Source of the DNA: Noviherbaspirillum pedocola
GTDB lineage: Bacteria; Pseudomonadota; Gammaproteobacteria; Burkholderiales; Burkholderiaceae_D
Length of the DNA: 64,000 nucleotides
Assembly: GCF_016632335.1 (NCBI RefSeq)
Contig: NZ_JAEPBG010000007.1
Location: 1 to 64,000 of the forward strand
Direction: 5' to 3'
Shown here: positions 34,693 to 43,541 of the stretch, in pieces
How positions within the stretch are numbered: position 1 is the stretch's first letter
How the letters are laid out: each line of letters begins with the position of its first letter
Notes under the pieces: model-generated
What the model saw: the letters and a program-made list of their open reading frames with translations, nothing else
Databases searched by the model: none
What the model was told of the DNA's origin: nothing
Position numbers and translations under genes: made by a program

Positions 34693-35268
34693 ATGTCCGA
34701 AGCCTTATCCGCCTTGAGAAACGCCACCCGCGACATCCACGATGAATTCGAGCAGGGACTGAAGCTGGCACGGCCTGACGCCGGCCAGGCCGAATACCTG
34801 AATTTCATCAGCGCGATGTGGGGCTGGCTCAAACCTTTCGAACAGGCGCTGTGGCGCGAAGACTGGCCTGCGGATATCGACGCCGCGCAGCGCGCGCGCA
34901 AATCCGACTGGCTCCGGCGCGACCTGCTTGCCGCCGGCATGGACGAGCAGGCAATCGCCGCACTGCCGCTATTACAGGAGTCGCCGCCGCTGGATACACC
35001 GGCGCAGCGTTATGGCGTGGCCTATGTGCTCGAAGGCGCACAGCTTGGCTCGCAGCTCCTGTCGCGCACGCTGGGCCCGCGCCTGGCGCCCTGGCCGGCG
35101 CATTGGCTTGCCGGTTATGGCGATAAGGCCTCGCAGCGCTGGTTATCCTTTCGCAAGCTCGCGGAACGCGATCTCGCCGGCCCGACCGAGCGTGAAGAAG
35201 CGGCGCAGGCGGCGCGCTGGGCATTCCGCACGCTGTCATCCTGGTTTCGGGAGCGAGGCGCGGCATGA
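34693..35268 (+). CDS. bphO: Biliverdin-producing heme oxygenase (BphO type)
   Basis: Predicted 191 residues of the bacterial heme oxygenase family, which opens heme to biliverdin, iron and CO. The proximal heme His lies in RNATRDIHDEFEQGL and the distal helix region is VLEGAQLGSQLLSRTLG. The start at 34693 is taken from family N-termini (MSEALSALRNATR); an earlier ATG at 34639 adds 18 unlikely residues. The stop overlaps the bphP start (ATGA), so chromophore synthase and photoreceptor are coupled in translation. Confidence 0.92.
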   Translation: MSEALSALRNATRDIHDEFEQGLKLARPDAGQAEYLNFISAMWGWLKPFEQALWREDWPADIDAAQRARKSDWLRRDLLAAGMDEQAIAALPLLQESPPLDTPAQRYGVAYVLEGAQLGSQLLSRTLGPRLAPWPAHWLAGYGDKASQRWLSFRKLAERDLAGPTEREEAAQAARWAFRTLSSWFRERGAA

Positions 35269-37451
35269 ACGACAGCATGCGTCATCACATGGCGGTGGAT
35301 CTGACGAACTGCGACCGCGAGCCGATCCACACCCCCGGCTTGATTCAGCCGCATGGCGCGCTGCTTGCCTTTGATGACGAAGGCTGCATGGCAATGATGA
35401 GTGCCAATGCGTCGCAGCTGCTGGGCGATTTGCCTGCCATTGGCATGCCGCTCGAGGCTGCGCATCTCAATGAAGAACTGCGCGCCGAAATCCGCGCCGG
35501 TCTGGATTCCTTCGACAACATCCTCGGTTCGCTGCACACGCATTTGATGGGGCAGGATTTCGATGCAGTGCTGCATCGCTCCGGCCCTTATCTGGTGCTG
35601 GAATGCGAGCGCTCGCCAAGCGGGCAACGGCGCCTGGAAACCTTCGCGCTGTCCGCTCAGAAGGCAATCGAACGCATTCAGCGCCAGCCAGGCATAGAGC
35701 AGGTGCTCGAGTTGTCAGTGCGCGAGATTGCCAGGCTCTCCGGCTTTGACCGCGTGATGGCTTACCGCTTCCGCCACGATGACAGCGGTGAAGTGGTGGC
35801 CGAGGCGCGCCGCGAAGATCTGGCGCCCTATCTTGGGCAGCGCTATCCGGCCAGCGACATTCCGAGCCAGGCGCGACGGCTGTATGTGCTCAATCCCCTG
35901 CGCCTGATCGCGGACGTCAACTATGACCCGGTGCCGCTGCTGCCGAACGCAGGCCCGCACGCCGCGCAGCCGCTGGACATGTCCTCCAGCATCCTGCGCA
36001 GCGTCTCGCCCATCCATACCGAATATCTGCGCAACATGGGCGTGTCCGCTTCGATGAGCATTTCCATCGTGGTGCGCGGCCGCCTGTGGGGTCTGTTTGC
36101 GTGTCATCACATGCAGCCGCTGCGGGTACCGTATCCAGTGCGCATGTCCTGCCAGGTGCTGTCCCAGATCGTCAGCATGCTGGTGGACCGGGAGCTTACC
36201 GCAGGGCATGCAGCGGCGCTGCAGCGCTCGGAAGCGCTGCGCCAGAAAATCCTGCAGCGCGCTGAAGCTTCGGAAGACATCGTGCAGGCCTTGGCCGACG
36301 ATACCGATCTATTCATGCAACTGCTGGAAAGCGACGGCGTGGCGGCTTCCTTCGAAGGCACCATGCACATCGGCGGTTGCGGCCCAAGCCGCGAAGCGCT
36401 GGGCGCGCTGATCTCGTGGCTGGGCGAAGACGACCGGCCTGAAATTTTCGAGAGCAGCAGTCTGCAGCGCGATCTGCCCCACCTGGCGCAGCGTTTCGGC
36501 GGCACCTGCGGCGTGCTGGCGCTGCGCATCGATCGCGAGCAGAACGGCTTTGTGTTCTGGTTCCGCAATGAGCAGATCGAACAGGTACGCTGGGGTGGTC
36601 CGCCACACAAGGGTGTCACCATCGGACCGCTTGGTCCACGCCTGACGCCGCGCGGCTCCTTTGAGGAATGGAAGGAAACCGTGCGTGGCCAAAGCCTGCC
36701 GTGGAGCGAGACCGACATCGACATTGCGCGCAACTTGCGCGGCGGCCTGCAGGAAGTGGCGATGGCGCAGGCCACCGCGCTACGCAAGACGCGCGAGATG
36801 CTGCTGGCGACGCTGGGGCATGATCTGCGCGATCCGCTGCAGGCCATCATGATGGCTGCGCAGCTGCTGCACGCCGACGACAACGGCGACATGGGCAACC
36901 GGCTTTCGCATCGCATCAGTTCTTCGTCCGGCCGCATGCAGCGGCTGATCGATCAGATGGCCGACCTGAGCCGGCTGCAGGGCGGCATCGGCCTGACGAT
37001 GCGTGTGCGCGAAGTCGAGCTGGAACCGCTGGTTCAGGAAGTCGTCGAGGAAATGAGGCTGTCGCAGCGCGGCGTGGACTTGGTCGTGAAGACCGAGTCG
37101 CTCGGCGTGGCGTGGCTGGATCCGGACCGCATTGCACAGGTGCTGACCAACCTGGTAGGCAACAGTTGCAAGCATGGTTTGCCCGGCTCGCCGGTGACGC
37201 TGTGCGCGCGGCAGAACGAGCGCGGCGTGTGCTTTTCCATCGCCAATCGCGGTGCGCCGATTACGCCGGAAAACATCGCTCAACTGTTCCAGCCCTTCAA
37301 GCCGGGTTCATCGCACAACAGCCGCAATCGCGGCGGGCAGGGACTCGGCCTGTATATCGTCCATGAAATCGTCAAGGCGCATGGCGGCAACATCTCGGTA
37401 CGCTGCGGCGACGGCATGGTGGAATTCGAGGTATGGCTGCCGCGGCGTTGA
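35265..37451 (+). CDS. bphP: Bacteriophytochrome histidine kinase
   Basis: Predicted 728-residue red/far-red photoreceptor kinase. The biliverdin-binding Cys16 lies at the N-terminus (TNCDREPIH). The PAS-GAF-PHY core shows the PASDIP motif, the chromophore His in SVSPIHTEYLRNMG and the tongue motif PRGSF. The output is a HisKA kinase with H-box GHDLRDPL (His519), N-box NLVGNSCKHG and a GQGLGLYIVHE G-box. There is no C-terminal receiver domain, so a separate regulator is needed. A NarL-type regulator lies convergently 30 bases downstream. Confidence 0.96.
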   Translation: MNDSMRHHMAVDLTNCDREPIHTPGLIQPHGALLAFDDEGCMAMMSANASQLLGDLPAIGMPLEAAHLNEELRAEIRAGLDSFDNILGSLHTHLMGQDFDAVLHRSGPYLVLECERSPSGQRRLETFALSAQKAIERIQRQPGIEQVLELSVREIARLSGFDRVMAYRFRHDDSGEVVAEARREDLAPYLGQRYPASDIPSQARRLYVLNPLRLIADVNYDPVPLLPNAGPHAAQPLDMSSSILRSVSPIHTEYLRNMGVSASMSISIVVRGRLWGLFACHHMQPLRVPYPVRMSCQVLSQIVSMLVDRELTAGHAAALQRSEALRQKILQRAEASEDIVQALADDTDLFMQLLESDGVAASFEGTMHIGGCGPSREALGALISWLGEDDRPEIFESSSLQRDLPHLAQRFGGTCGVLALRIDREQNGFVFWFRNEQIEQVRWGGPPHKGVTIGPLGPRLTPRGSFEEWKETVRGQSLPWSETDIDIARNLRGGLQEVAMAQATALRKTREMLLATLGHDLRDPLQAIMMAAQLLHADDNGDMGNRLSHRISSSSGRMQRLIDQMADLSRLQGGIGLTMRVREVELEPLVQEVVEEMRLSQRGVDLVVKTESLGVAWLDPDRIAQVLTNLVGNSCKHGLPGSPVTLCARQNERGVCFSIANRGAPITPENIAQLFQPFKPGSSHNSRNRGGQGLGLYIVHEIVKAHGGNISVRCGDGMVEFEVWLPRR

Positions 37452-37481
37452 AGGCGGCAAGGGCTGCTTCTGCCCGCCGCG

Positions 37482-38123
37482 CTACATCAGGATGCCGGTC
37501 TCGAGCGCATAACGCGTGAGTTCCACATTGCTGCGGGTGCCGGTCTTGGAAAGTATGCGCGCGCGGTAAGTGGTGACGGTGCTCGGCGACAGATGCAGCA
37601 TCTCGGCAATACGCACCAGGCTTTCACCGGCAGCGAGCAGCTTCAACACTTCCAGTTCGCGATGCGACAGCGTCTCATGCGCCGCGACCGTGCCATCGGC
37701 GATCATGCTCGCAAGCTGCTCGGTCAATGTCGAGCTGACATGGCGGCCTCCAGCCGCCGCCTTGCGCACCGCTTCGGCGATGGTGGCGGCCGGTGTGTTC
37801 TTGGTCAGATAACCTGCGGCGCCCAGCTTCAACGCGCGCACCGCATACACCTGCTCGGCATACATCGACAGCATCAGCACCGCGATGCGCGGCTTGGCAT
37901 TGCGTATGGCCTTGAGCAGATCGAGGCCGTTCTTGTCCGGCAGCGCGATGTCGATCAGCGCGACATCGATGGCCTGGGCATGAACCGCGGCCATCGCCGC
38001 TTCCGCGGTCTCGGCTTCGGCAACGACTTCGATGTCGTCCGCAGTGCCGAGCATCAGCCGCACGCCGTTGCGCACGATGATGTGATCGTCCACGATCATG
38101 ACCCTGATCTTGCCGTTGCGCAT
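37482..38123 (-). CDS. NarL/FixJ-family response regulator
   Basis: Predicted 213 residues with a receiver domain (acidic pocket Asp12-Asp13, phospho-acceptor Asp58 in LIDIALPDKNG, Lys in YLTKNTP). A LuxR-type helix-turn-helix follows (LSHRELEVLKLLAAGESLVRIAEMLHLSPSTVTTYRARIL). It is convergent with bphP, not in its operon. It is the nearest candidate partner, although HisKA kinases with NarL regulators are not the commonest match. Confidence 0.93.
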   Translation of the reverse strand: MRNGKIRVMIVDDHIIVRNGVRLMLGTADDIEVVAEAETAEAAMAAVHAQAIDVALIDIALPDKNGLDLLKAIRNAKPRIAVLMLSMYAEQVYAVRALKLGAAGYLTKNTPAATIAEAVRKAAAGGRHVSSTLTEQLASMIADGTVAAHETLSHRELEVLKLLAAGESLVRIAEMLHLSPSTVTTYRARILSKTGTRSNVELTRYALETGILM

Positions 38124-38260
38124 TGCTTCGTCTCCCCATGCTCCGCGTATGTACTAGGAAGCCAGCATCATACCTTGCCCAGGCATAGCGAGCCGCCCTC
38201 TGGGCAACGCGCTGTTACAATGTCGGCCTGCGTTTTCCGCGTACACATCAAGGTTTTCCC

Positions 38261-38905
38261 ATGCCCCTCAATCCAGCCCCTTCAGGCAGCTTGTTCATGG
38301 TGGTCGCGCCTTCCGGCGCCGGCAAATCCACGCTGGTCAATGCGCTGCTTGCGCAAGACGATGCGATTCGGCTGTCCATCTCCTACACCACCCGCGCGCC
38401 GCGGCCCGGCGAGCAGGATGGCCGCGAGTACCACTTCGCTTCGGTGGAAGACTTCCTGCAGCGGCGCGAGGCCGGCGAATTCCTCGAATCGGCCGAAGTG
38501 CATGGCAACTATTACGGAACCTCGCGCCTGTGGATCCAGGAACAGATGAAAGCTGGCACCGACGTGCTGCTGGAAATCGACTGGCAGGGCGCACAGCAGG
38601 TGCGCAAGCAGTTCCCGCATGCGGTCGGTATCTTCATCCTGCCGCCATCAATTGCGGCACTCGAGGAAAGGCTGCACAAGCGCGGGCAGGACGATCATCA
38701 GGTCATTACCCGCCGCATCCTTGCTGCAGGCGGCGAGATCGCCCATGCCGCCGAATTTGAGTATGTTATTATCAACCGCGAGTTTGCCATTGCGCTGTCC
38801 GAGCTGACTTCCATCGTCAAAGCAACCCGCTGCAAATTCCCGCAGCAAGCGGCACGCAATTCATCCCTGTTCGCCCAGCTGGGCATTCATGCGAATCTCA
38901 GCTGA
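38261..38905 (+). CDS. gmk: Guanylate kinase
   Basis: Converts GMP to GDP with ATP. Predicted 214 residues with Walker [12 protein letters not shown], the GMP-binding segment [19 protein letters not shown] and [16 protein letters not shown], followed by [13 protein letters not shown] and a lid [10 protein letters not shown]. First gene of gmk-rpoZ-spoT. The C-terminus is a few residues longer than in E. coli. Confidence 0.97.
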   Translation: MPLNPAPSGSLFMVVAPSGAGKSTLVNALLAQDDAIRLSISYTTRAPRPGEQDGREYHFASVEDFLQRREAGEFLESAEVHGNYYGTSRLWIQEQMKAGTDVLLEIDWQGAQQVRKQFPHAVGIFILPPSIAALEERLHKRGQDDHQVITRRILAAGGEIAHAAEFEYVIINREFAIALSELTSIVKATRCKFPQQAARNSSLFAQLGIHANLS

Positions 38906-38943
38906 GCAACGCGCCGAACCAAAGAGCATTTTCAGGAGCAACC

Positions 38944-39147
38944 ATGGCCCGTATCACGATCGAGGATTGCCTCGAACAAATCCCGAACCGTTTCCAACTC
39001 ACCCTGTCCGCGACCTACCGCGCGCGCCAGCTGGTGCAAGGCCATACCCCGATGGTCGAAGCCAAAGACAAGCCGACCGTGCTCGCGCTGCGTGAAATCG
39101 CAGCCGGCAAGGTCGGCATTGAAATGCTGAAGAAGGTCCCGAGCTAA
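38944..39147 (+). CDS. rpoZ: RNA polymerase omega subunit
   Basis: Predicted 67 residues, the usual size for betaproteobacteria. It assists assembly of RNA polymerase and forms a ppGpp site. Signatures are [19 protein letters not shown] and [10 protein letters not shown], with [21 protein letters not shown] lies six bases before the ATG. It is followed by the (p)ppGpp enzyme gene, a functional pairing seen widely. Confidence 0.97.
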   Translation: MARITIEDCLEQIPNRFQLTLSATYRARQLVQGHTPMVEAKDKPTVLALREIAAGKVGIEMLKKVPS

Positions 39148-39184
39148 CACACTGTCATGGACTCGAACGCGCTGATAATCCTTT

Positions 39185-41455
39185 ATGAACCTGAATCCCG
39201 CCGATTCGACCACCTTATCAGCCGCTAATCCCAAGCGGGCGGATGCGACGCGTCCGCCCCTGCCGAGCTATCCGCCAAAGACGGAACAGCCGGCTCCCGT
39301 ACCGGGCGTCGCCTCGGTCACGCATCTCACCAACAAGCTCGCCGAATACCTGACGCCTTCCGAGCTGAAGAAGGTCAAGGAAGCCTACCGTTTCTCCGAT
39401 GAAAAGCATCTGGGCCAGATGCGCAAGTCGGGCGAACCCTATATCTCCCATCCGATCGCGGTCGCGGAAATCTGCGCCGACTGGAAGCTGGATGCGCAAG
39501 CGATCATGGCGGCATTGCTGCACGACGTGATGGAAGACCAGGATGTGGCCAAGGATGAGTTGATCGAGCGTTTTGGCGCGCCGGTCGCGTCGCTGGTGGA
39601 TGGCCTGTCCAAGCTCGACAAGATCGAATTCCAGACGCAGGTCGAAGCGCAGGCCGAGAACTTCCGCAAGATGCTCCTGGCCATGGCGCGCGACGTGCGC
39701 GTCATCCTCGTCAAGCTGGCCGACCGGCTGCACAACATGCGCACGCTGGGCGCGATGGATCCCTCCAAGCGCCGCCGCATCGCGCGCGAAACGATGGATG
39801 TGTATGTGCCCATCGCGCATCGTCTCGGCCTGAACAATATCTATCGCGAGCTGCAGGATTTGTCCTTCTCGCATCTGCATCCGCTGCGCTATCGCACGCT
39901 GGGCAAGGCGGTGAAGGCTGCGCGCGGCAACCGGCGCGAAGTCGTTGGCAAGATTCTCGAAGCGGTGAAGAACACGCTGGTCGCGACCGGCATCCCGGCC
40001 GAAGTCTATGGCCGCGAGAAGACGCTGTTCGGCATCTACCGCAAGATGCGCAACAAGCATCTGTCCTTCTCGCAGGTGCTGGATGTCTACGGTTTCCGCA
40101 TCGTCGTCGACAGCTTCGCCAACTGCTATGTCGCGCTCGGCACGCTGCATGCGCTGTACAAGCCCATGCCCGGCAAGTTCAAGGACTACATCGCTATTCC
40201 GAAGCTCAACGGCTATCAGTCGCTGCACACCACGCTGATCGGCCCGTACGGCACACCGGTGGAATTCCAGATCCGCACCGCCGACATGCACCGCGTGGCC
40301 GAGTCCGGCGTCGCGGCGCACTGGTTGTACAAGGACAATGAAGGCAATCTGACCGATTTGCAGCAGCGCACCCACGCGTGGCTGCAATCGCTGCTCGACA
40401 TCCAGAAGCAGACCGGCGATTCAGCCGAGTTCCTCGAGCATGTCAAGGTCGACCTGTTCCCCGATTCGGTCTACGTGTTCACGCCGAAGTCGAAGATCAT
40501 TTCGCTGCCGCGCGGCGCCACCGCGCTGGACTTTGCGTACACGATCCACACCGACATCGGTGACCATGCGATCGAAAGCATCATCAATCATGAGCATCAG
40601 CCGCTGCGCACCGAATTGCGCAACGGCGATATCGTCGAGATCGTCAGCGATCCGGACTCGCGCCCGAGCCCGACCTGGCTCAGCTTCGTGCGCACCGGCA
40701 AGGCGCGCTCGGCGATCCGGCATCATCTGCGCACCATCAATCGGTCCGAGTCCGTGGAACTGGGGCAGCAGTTGCTCGCGCAGGCGCTGACGGCGCACAA
40801 CCTCAGCCCCGAACTGCCGCAGTTGCTGGCAGACCGACTGCTGAAGGAGTCGAGCGCGCGCTCGCTTGAGGAACTGTATGCCGATATCGGTGTGGGCAAG
40901 CGCATGGCCACGCTGGTGGCGCGCCACATCTTCGGCCTGGCGGAAAATGCCACTGGCACCGCGCCGGCGATCAATGCGCAGGGCGAGCTGCTGCCGTCCA
41001 AGCTTGATCCGGTGGTGATCAATGGCAGCGAAGGTTCCGCCGTGCATCTGGCGCAATGCTGCCTGCCGATACCGGGCGACAGCATGTACGGCCATTTCCG
41101 CCGCGACCAGGGCCTGACGGTGCATGCGGCCGATTGCGATCTGGCCAAGCGTCAGCGCAGCAAGGAGCCGGAGCGCTGGATCGAAGTGGTATGGAGCGGC
41201 GAGATCAACCGCCGCTTCGACTGCCGCATCAAGGTGCTGGTGCACAACGAGAAGGGAGCGCTGGCGCGTGTCGCAGCCGAGATCGGCGAATCCGACGCCA
41301 ACATCGTCTACGTCGTCATGGACGACGAGAAGGATGGATCGATGCAGCAGATCCGCTTCACCATCCAGGTCGAAGACCGGGTGCATCTGGCGCGGCTGAT
41401 GCGCAATGTGCGCGCGTTGCCGAGCGTGGCGCGGATATTGCGGGAACGGTCCTGA
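39185..41455 (+). CDS. spoT: Bifunctional (p)ppGpp synthase/hydrolase
   Basis: Stringent-response enzyme of 756 residues. The HD hydrolase domain is at about 70-210 (HPIAVAEICADW, LLHDVMEDQ, KLADRLHNMRT), so hydrolase activity is expected. The synthetase domain is at about 270-400 (GREKTLFGIYRKM, YGFRIVV, KDYIAIPKLNGYQSLHTT). TGS (SVYVFTPKSKIISLPRGAT), helical, zinc-finger-like (AQCCLPIPGD) and C-terminal ACT domains follow. It has an N-terminal low-complexity extension of about 45 residues. Betaproteobacteria usually also carry a synthetase-only RelA elsewhere. Confidence 0.95.
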   Translation: MNLNPADSTTLSAANPKRADATRPPLPSYPPKTEQPAPVPGVASVTHLTNKLAEYLTPSELKKVKEAYRFSDEKHLGQMRKSGEPYISHPIAVAEICADWKLDAQAIMAALLHDVMEDQDVAKDELIERFGAPVASLVDGLSKLDKIEFQTQVEAQAENFRKMLLAMARDVRVILVKLADRLHNMRTLGAMDPSKRRRIARETMDVYVPIAHRLGLNNIYRELQDLSFSHLHPLRYRTLGKAVKAARGNRREVVGKILEAVKNTLVATGIPAEVYGREKTLFGIYRKMRNKHLSFSQVLDVYGFRIVVDSFANCYVALGTLHALYKPMPGKFKDYIAIPKLNGYQSLHTTLIGPYGTPVEFQIRTADMHRVAESGVAAHWLYKDNEGNLTDLQQRTHAWLQSLLDIQKQTGDSAEFLEHVKVDLFPDSVYVFTPKSKIISLPRGATALDFAYTIHTDIGDHAIESIINHEHQPLRTELRNGDIVEIVSDPDSRPSPTWLSFVRTGKARSAIRHHLRTINRSESVELGQQLLAQALTAHNLSPELPQLLADRLLKESSARSLEELYADIGVGKRMATLVARHIFGLAENATGTAPAINAQGELLPSKLDPVVINGSEGSAVHLAQCCLPIPGDSMYGHFRRDQGLTVHAADCDLAKRQRSKEPERWIEVVWSGEINRRFDCRIKVLVHNEKGALARVAAEIGESDANIVYVVMDDEKDGSMQQIRFTIQVEDRVHLARLMRNVRALPSVARILRERS

Positions 41456-41557
41456 TCAGCGTCGGCGCCGACATGGCGCCCGAACAGCTTGCGGCCTGTT
41501 TCGCAAGCCGTACGAAGGTCGCAAACACGGCGCAAATGAAAGTTTCAGCTTGGCCGT

Positions 41558-42124
41558 TCAGGCCTCGCCGGGAAGGGGATAACTTACGTCGAGGATTTCG
41601 AGCTCATCCTTTCCCGCCGGCGTGACCAGCGTCACCGCATCCCCAATGCGCGCCTTGGTCAAGGCCCGCGCCACCGGCGACACCCAGCTGATCTTGCCGT
41701 GCAGCGGATCGAGCTCGTCGATGCCGACGATGGTCACCGTATGCTCCTCGCCGGCGGCATTGGCATACGTCACCGTCGCGCCGAAGAAGACCTGGTCGCT
41801 GCCGTGGTGCACCGAAGGATCGACCACCTCGGCCAGGTCCATGCGCTTGGTCAGAAAGCGGATGCGCCTGTCGATCTCGCGCAGACGGCGCTTGCCGTAG
41901 ATGTAGTCGCCATTCTCGGAGCGATCGCCGTTCGACGCGGCCCAGTGCACCACCTTCACCACTTCGGGCCGCTCGACATCGATGAGCTGCAGCAATTCGT
42001 CCTTGATGCGGCGATACCCGGAGGGCGTGATGTAATTTTTCGCGCCCTGCGGAATCTGCGGCATCGCTGCCGACAGATCGTCATCCTCATCGCCCTCGCC
42101 TTCCTTGACGAATGCCTTGTTCAT
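41558..42124 (-). CDS. greB: Transcription elongation factor GreB
   Basis: Rescues backtracked RNA polymerase by stimulating RNA cleavage. Predicted 188 residues. The N-terminal coiled coil carries the acidic tip (SNGDRSENGDYIYGKRRLREIDRRIRFLTKRM), whose ENGDYIYGK sequence is GreB-specific. The C-terminal domain is FKBP-like (VTIVGIDELDP...WVSPVARALTKARIGD). An acidic leader of about 15 residues precedes the usual start. The start overlaps the rlmJ stop (ATGA). It is convergent with spoT. Confidence 0.95.
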   Translation of the reverse strand: MNKAFVKEGEGDEDDDLSAAMPQIPQGAKNYITPSGYRRIKDELLQLIDVERPEVVKVVHWAASNGDRSENGDYIYGKRRLREIDRRIRFLTKRMDLAEVVDPSVHHGSDQVFFGATVTYANAAGEEHTVTIVGIDELDPLHGKISWVSPVARALTKARIGDAVTLVTPAGKDELEILDVSYPLPGEA

Positions 42125-43044
42125 CGTGTCCTCGCGCCCGGTTCACGGCGTATCGCCTGGCCCGTTACCGTCTGCCCCGATTCCAGGGTGAAGCTCGCCT
42201 GCGCATCCTGCCCGAGCGCCGCGACCAGCCAGGGCATCAGTTCGCGCAGCATCGGCTCCAGGGTCCACGGCGGATTCAGGATGAACATGCCGCTGCTGCG
42301 CAAGCCGCCGAATGCATCCGGCGCCGGCGCAGCAACGGTAAGCCGCACGTCGAGCCAGCCGTTGGCCGGGACGCGCTTCAGGCGGTTCGGCATCTCGCGC
42401 GACTCCATGCGCTGCAGCATCGGATACCAGACCGCGTAGATGCCGGTGGCGAAGCGCTTGACCGCATCTTCCAGCGTGTCCTTCACCCGGCGGTAATCCT
42501 CCTTGACTTCATAGGGCGGGTCGATCAGCACCAGGCCGCGGCGCGATGGCGGCGGCAGAAGCGCCTTCAGTCCAAGAAAGCCGTCGCCCTGCTGAATCAA
42601 CACGCGCTTGCCGCGAGCGCCGCCGCGTCCCTCCTGCTCCTCGAGCTTTCTGAAGTTCTCGGCGAGGATGCGGCCGTCGGAAGGGTGCAGCTCGAACAGT
42701 CGCAGCCGGTCCTCCGGTCGCAGCACCTGGTTGGCACAATACGGCGAGCCAGGATAGAAACGCAGCTTGCCGTCCGGGTTCAGCGCGCGCACCACGCCGA
42801 CATAGTCCGCTACCGGATCGGGCAGATCCTTGCGTTGCCATAGCCGCGCAATGCCGCTTTCGAATTCCGCGTTCTTGGTCGCTTCCTTGCTGGCCAGCGC
42901 ATACACGCCGGCGCCGGCATGGGTATCGATGACCATGTAGGGCGCGTCCTTCTGGGCCAGGTAACGCATCAGCTGGATGAAGACGACGTGCTTCAATACG
43001 TCGGCGTGATTGCCCGCATGGAACGCGTGGCGGTAACTGAGCAT
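42121..43044 (-). CDS. rlmJ: 23S rRNA (adenine2030-N6)-methyltransferase
   Basis: Predicted 307 residues. Signatures are MLSYRHAFHAGNHADVLKH at the N-terminus, DTHAGAGVYAL for SAM binding and the catalytic DPPYEVKEDY. The start at 43044 matches family N-termini; a longer frame adds 12 residues. It overlaps greB by four bases, suggesting a joint transcript. Slightly longer than the E. coli enzyme because of extra residues in the middle and C-terminus. Confidence 0.95.
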   Translation of the reverse strand: MLSYRHAFHAGNHADVLKHVVFIQLMRYLAQKDAPYMVIDTHAGAGVYALASKEATKNAEFESGIARLWQRKDLPDPVADYVGVVRALNPDGKLRFYPGSPYCANQVLRPEDRLRLFELHPSDGRILAENFRKLEEQEGRGGARGKRVLIQQGDGFLGLKALLPPPSRRGLVLIDPPYEVKEDYRRVKDTLEDAVKRFATGIYAVWYPMLQRMESREMPNRLKRVPANGWLDVRLTVAAPAPDAFGGLRSSGMFILNPPWTLEPMLRELMPWLVAALGQDAQASFTLESGQTVTGQAIRREPGARTR

Positions 43045-43119
43045 GGGCTGCCTGATCGTGGATGTCGGAAAGGCCGCCATTGTAGCAAGCGACCCTCGCG
43101 CGCATGTCCAGCGTGAGGC

Positions 43120-43479
43120 CTAGTCTTGCGGCGCTTCGGCCAGCAGCGATTGCAGGTACGCCATGTCGGAAGCCACTGCTTCCTCGGCCCGGCGCTCCAT
43201 CGCCGCATAGCGCGCCAGCACCCCATGCCCGATCTCGGTGAGCCGGCTGCCGCCGCCATGCGCACCGCCGGTGCTGGTTTCCACCAGCGGTGAACGGAAG
43301 CAGCGGTTCATGTCCTCGATCAGCAGCCAGGCGCGCCGGTAGGACATGTTCATGGCGCGCGCCGCGGCGGAGATGGAGCCTGTGTGTTCAATGCCCTGCA
43401 GCAGCGCAGCCTTGCCGGGCCCAAAGGCAATTACGTCGTCGACATGCAGCCGCAGCCGCACGGTATGTCTGATAGTCAT
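43120..43479 (-). CDS. ModE-like winged helix-turn-helix regulator (DNA-binding domain only)
   Basis: Predicted 119 residues corresponding to the N-terminal DNA-binding part of ModE/MopA regulators: FGPGKAALLQGIEHTGSISAAARAMNMSYRRAWLLIEDMNRCF, then the wing GGAHGGGSRLTEIG. The C-terminal molybdate-binding (TOBE) domains are absent, as in a group of short LysR-like HTH proteins. No molybdate transporter or cofactor gene is nearby. It lies 75 bases upstream of rlmJ on the same strand. Confidence 0.88.
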   Translation of the reverse strand: MTIRHTVRLRLHVDDVIAFGPGKAALLQGIEHTGSISAAARAMNMSYRRAWLLIEDMNRCFRSPLVETSTGGAHGGGSRLTEIGHGVLARYAAMERRAEEAVASDMAYLQSLLAEAPQD

Positions 43480-43541
43480 GCCGGGATTCTAGAGGCTATT
43501 GATCCGCATGGCGCTATCGATCGATTTCGGCCAGAACGCCT

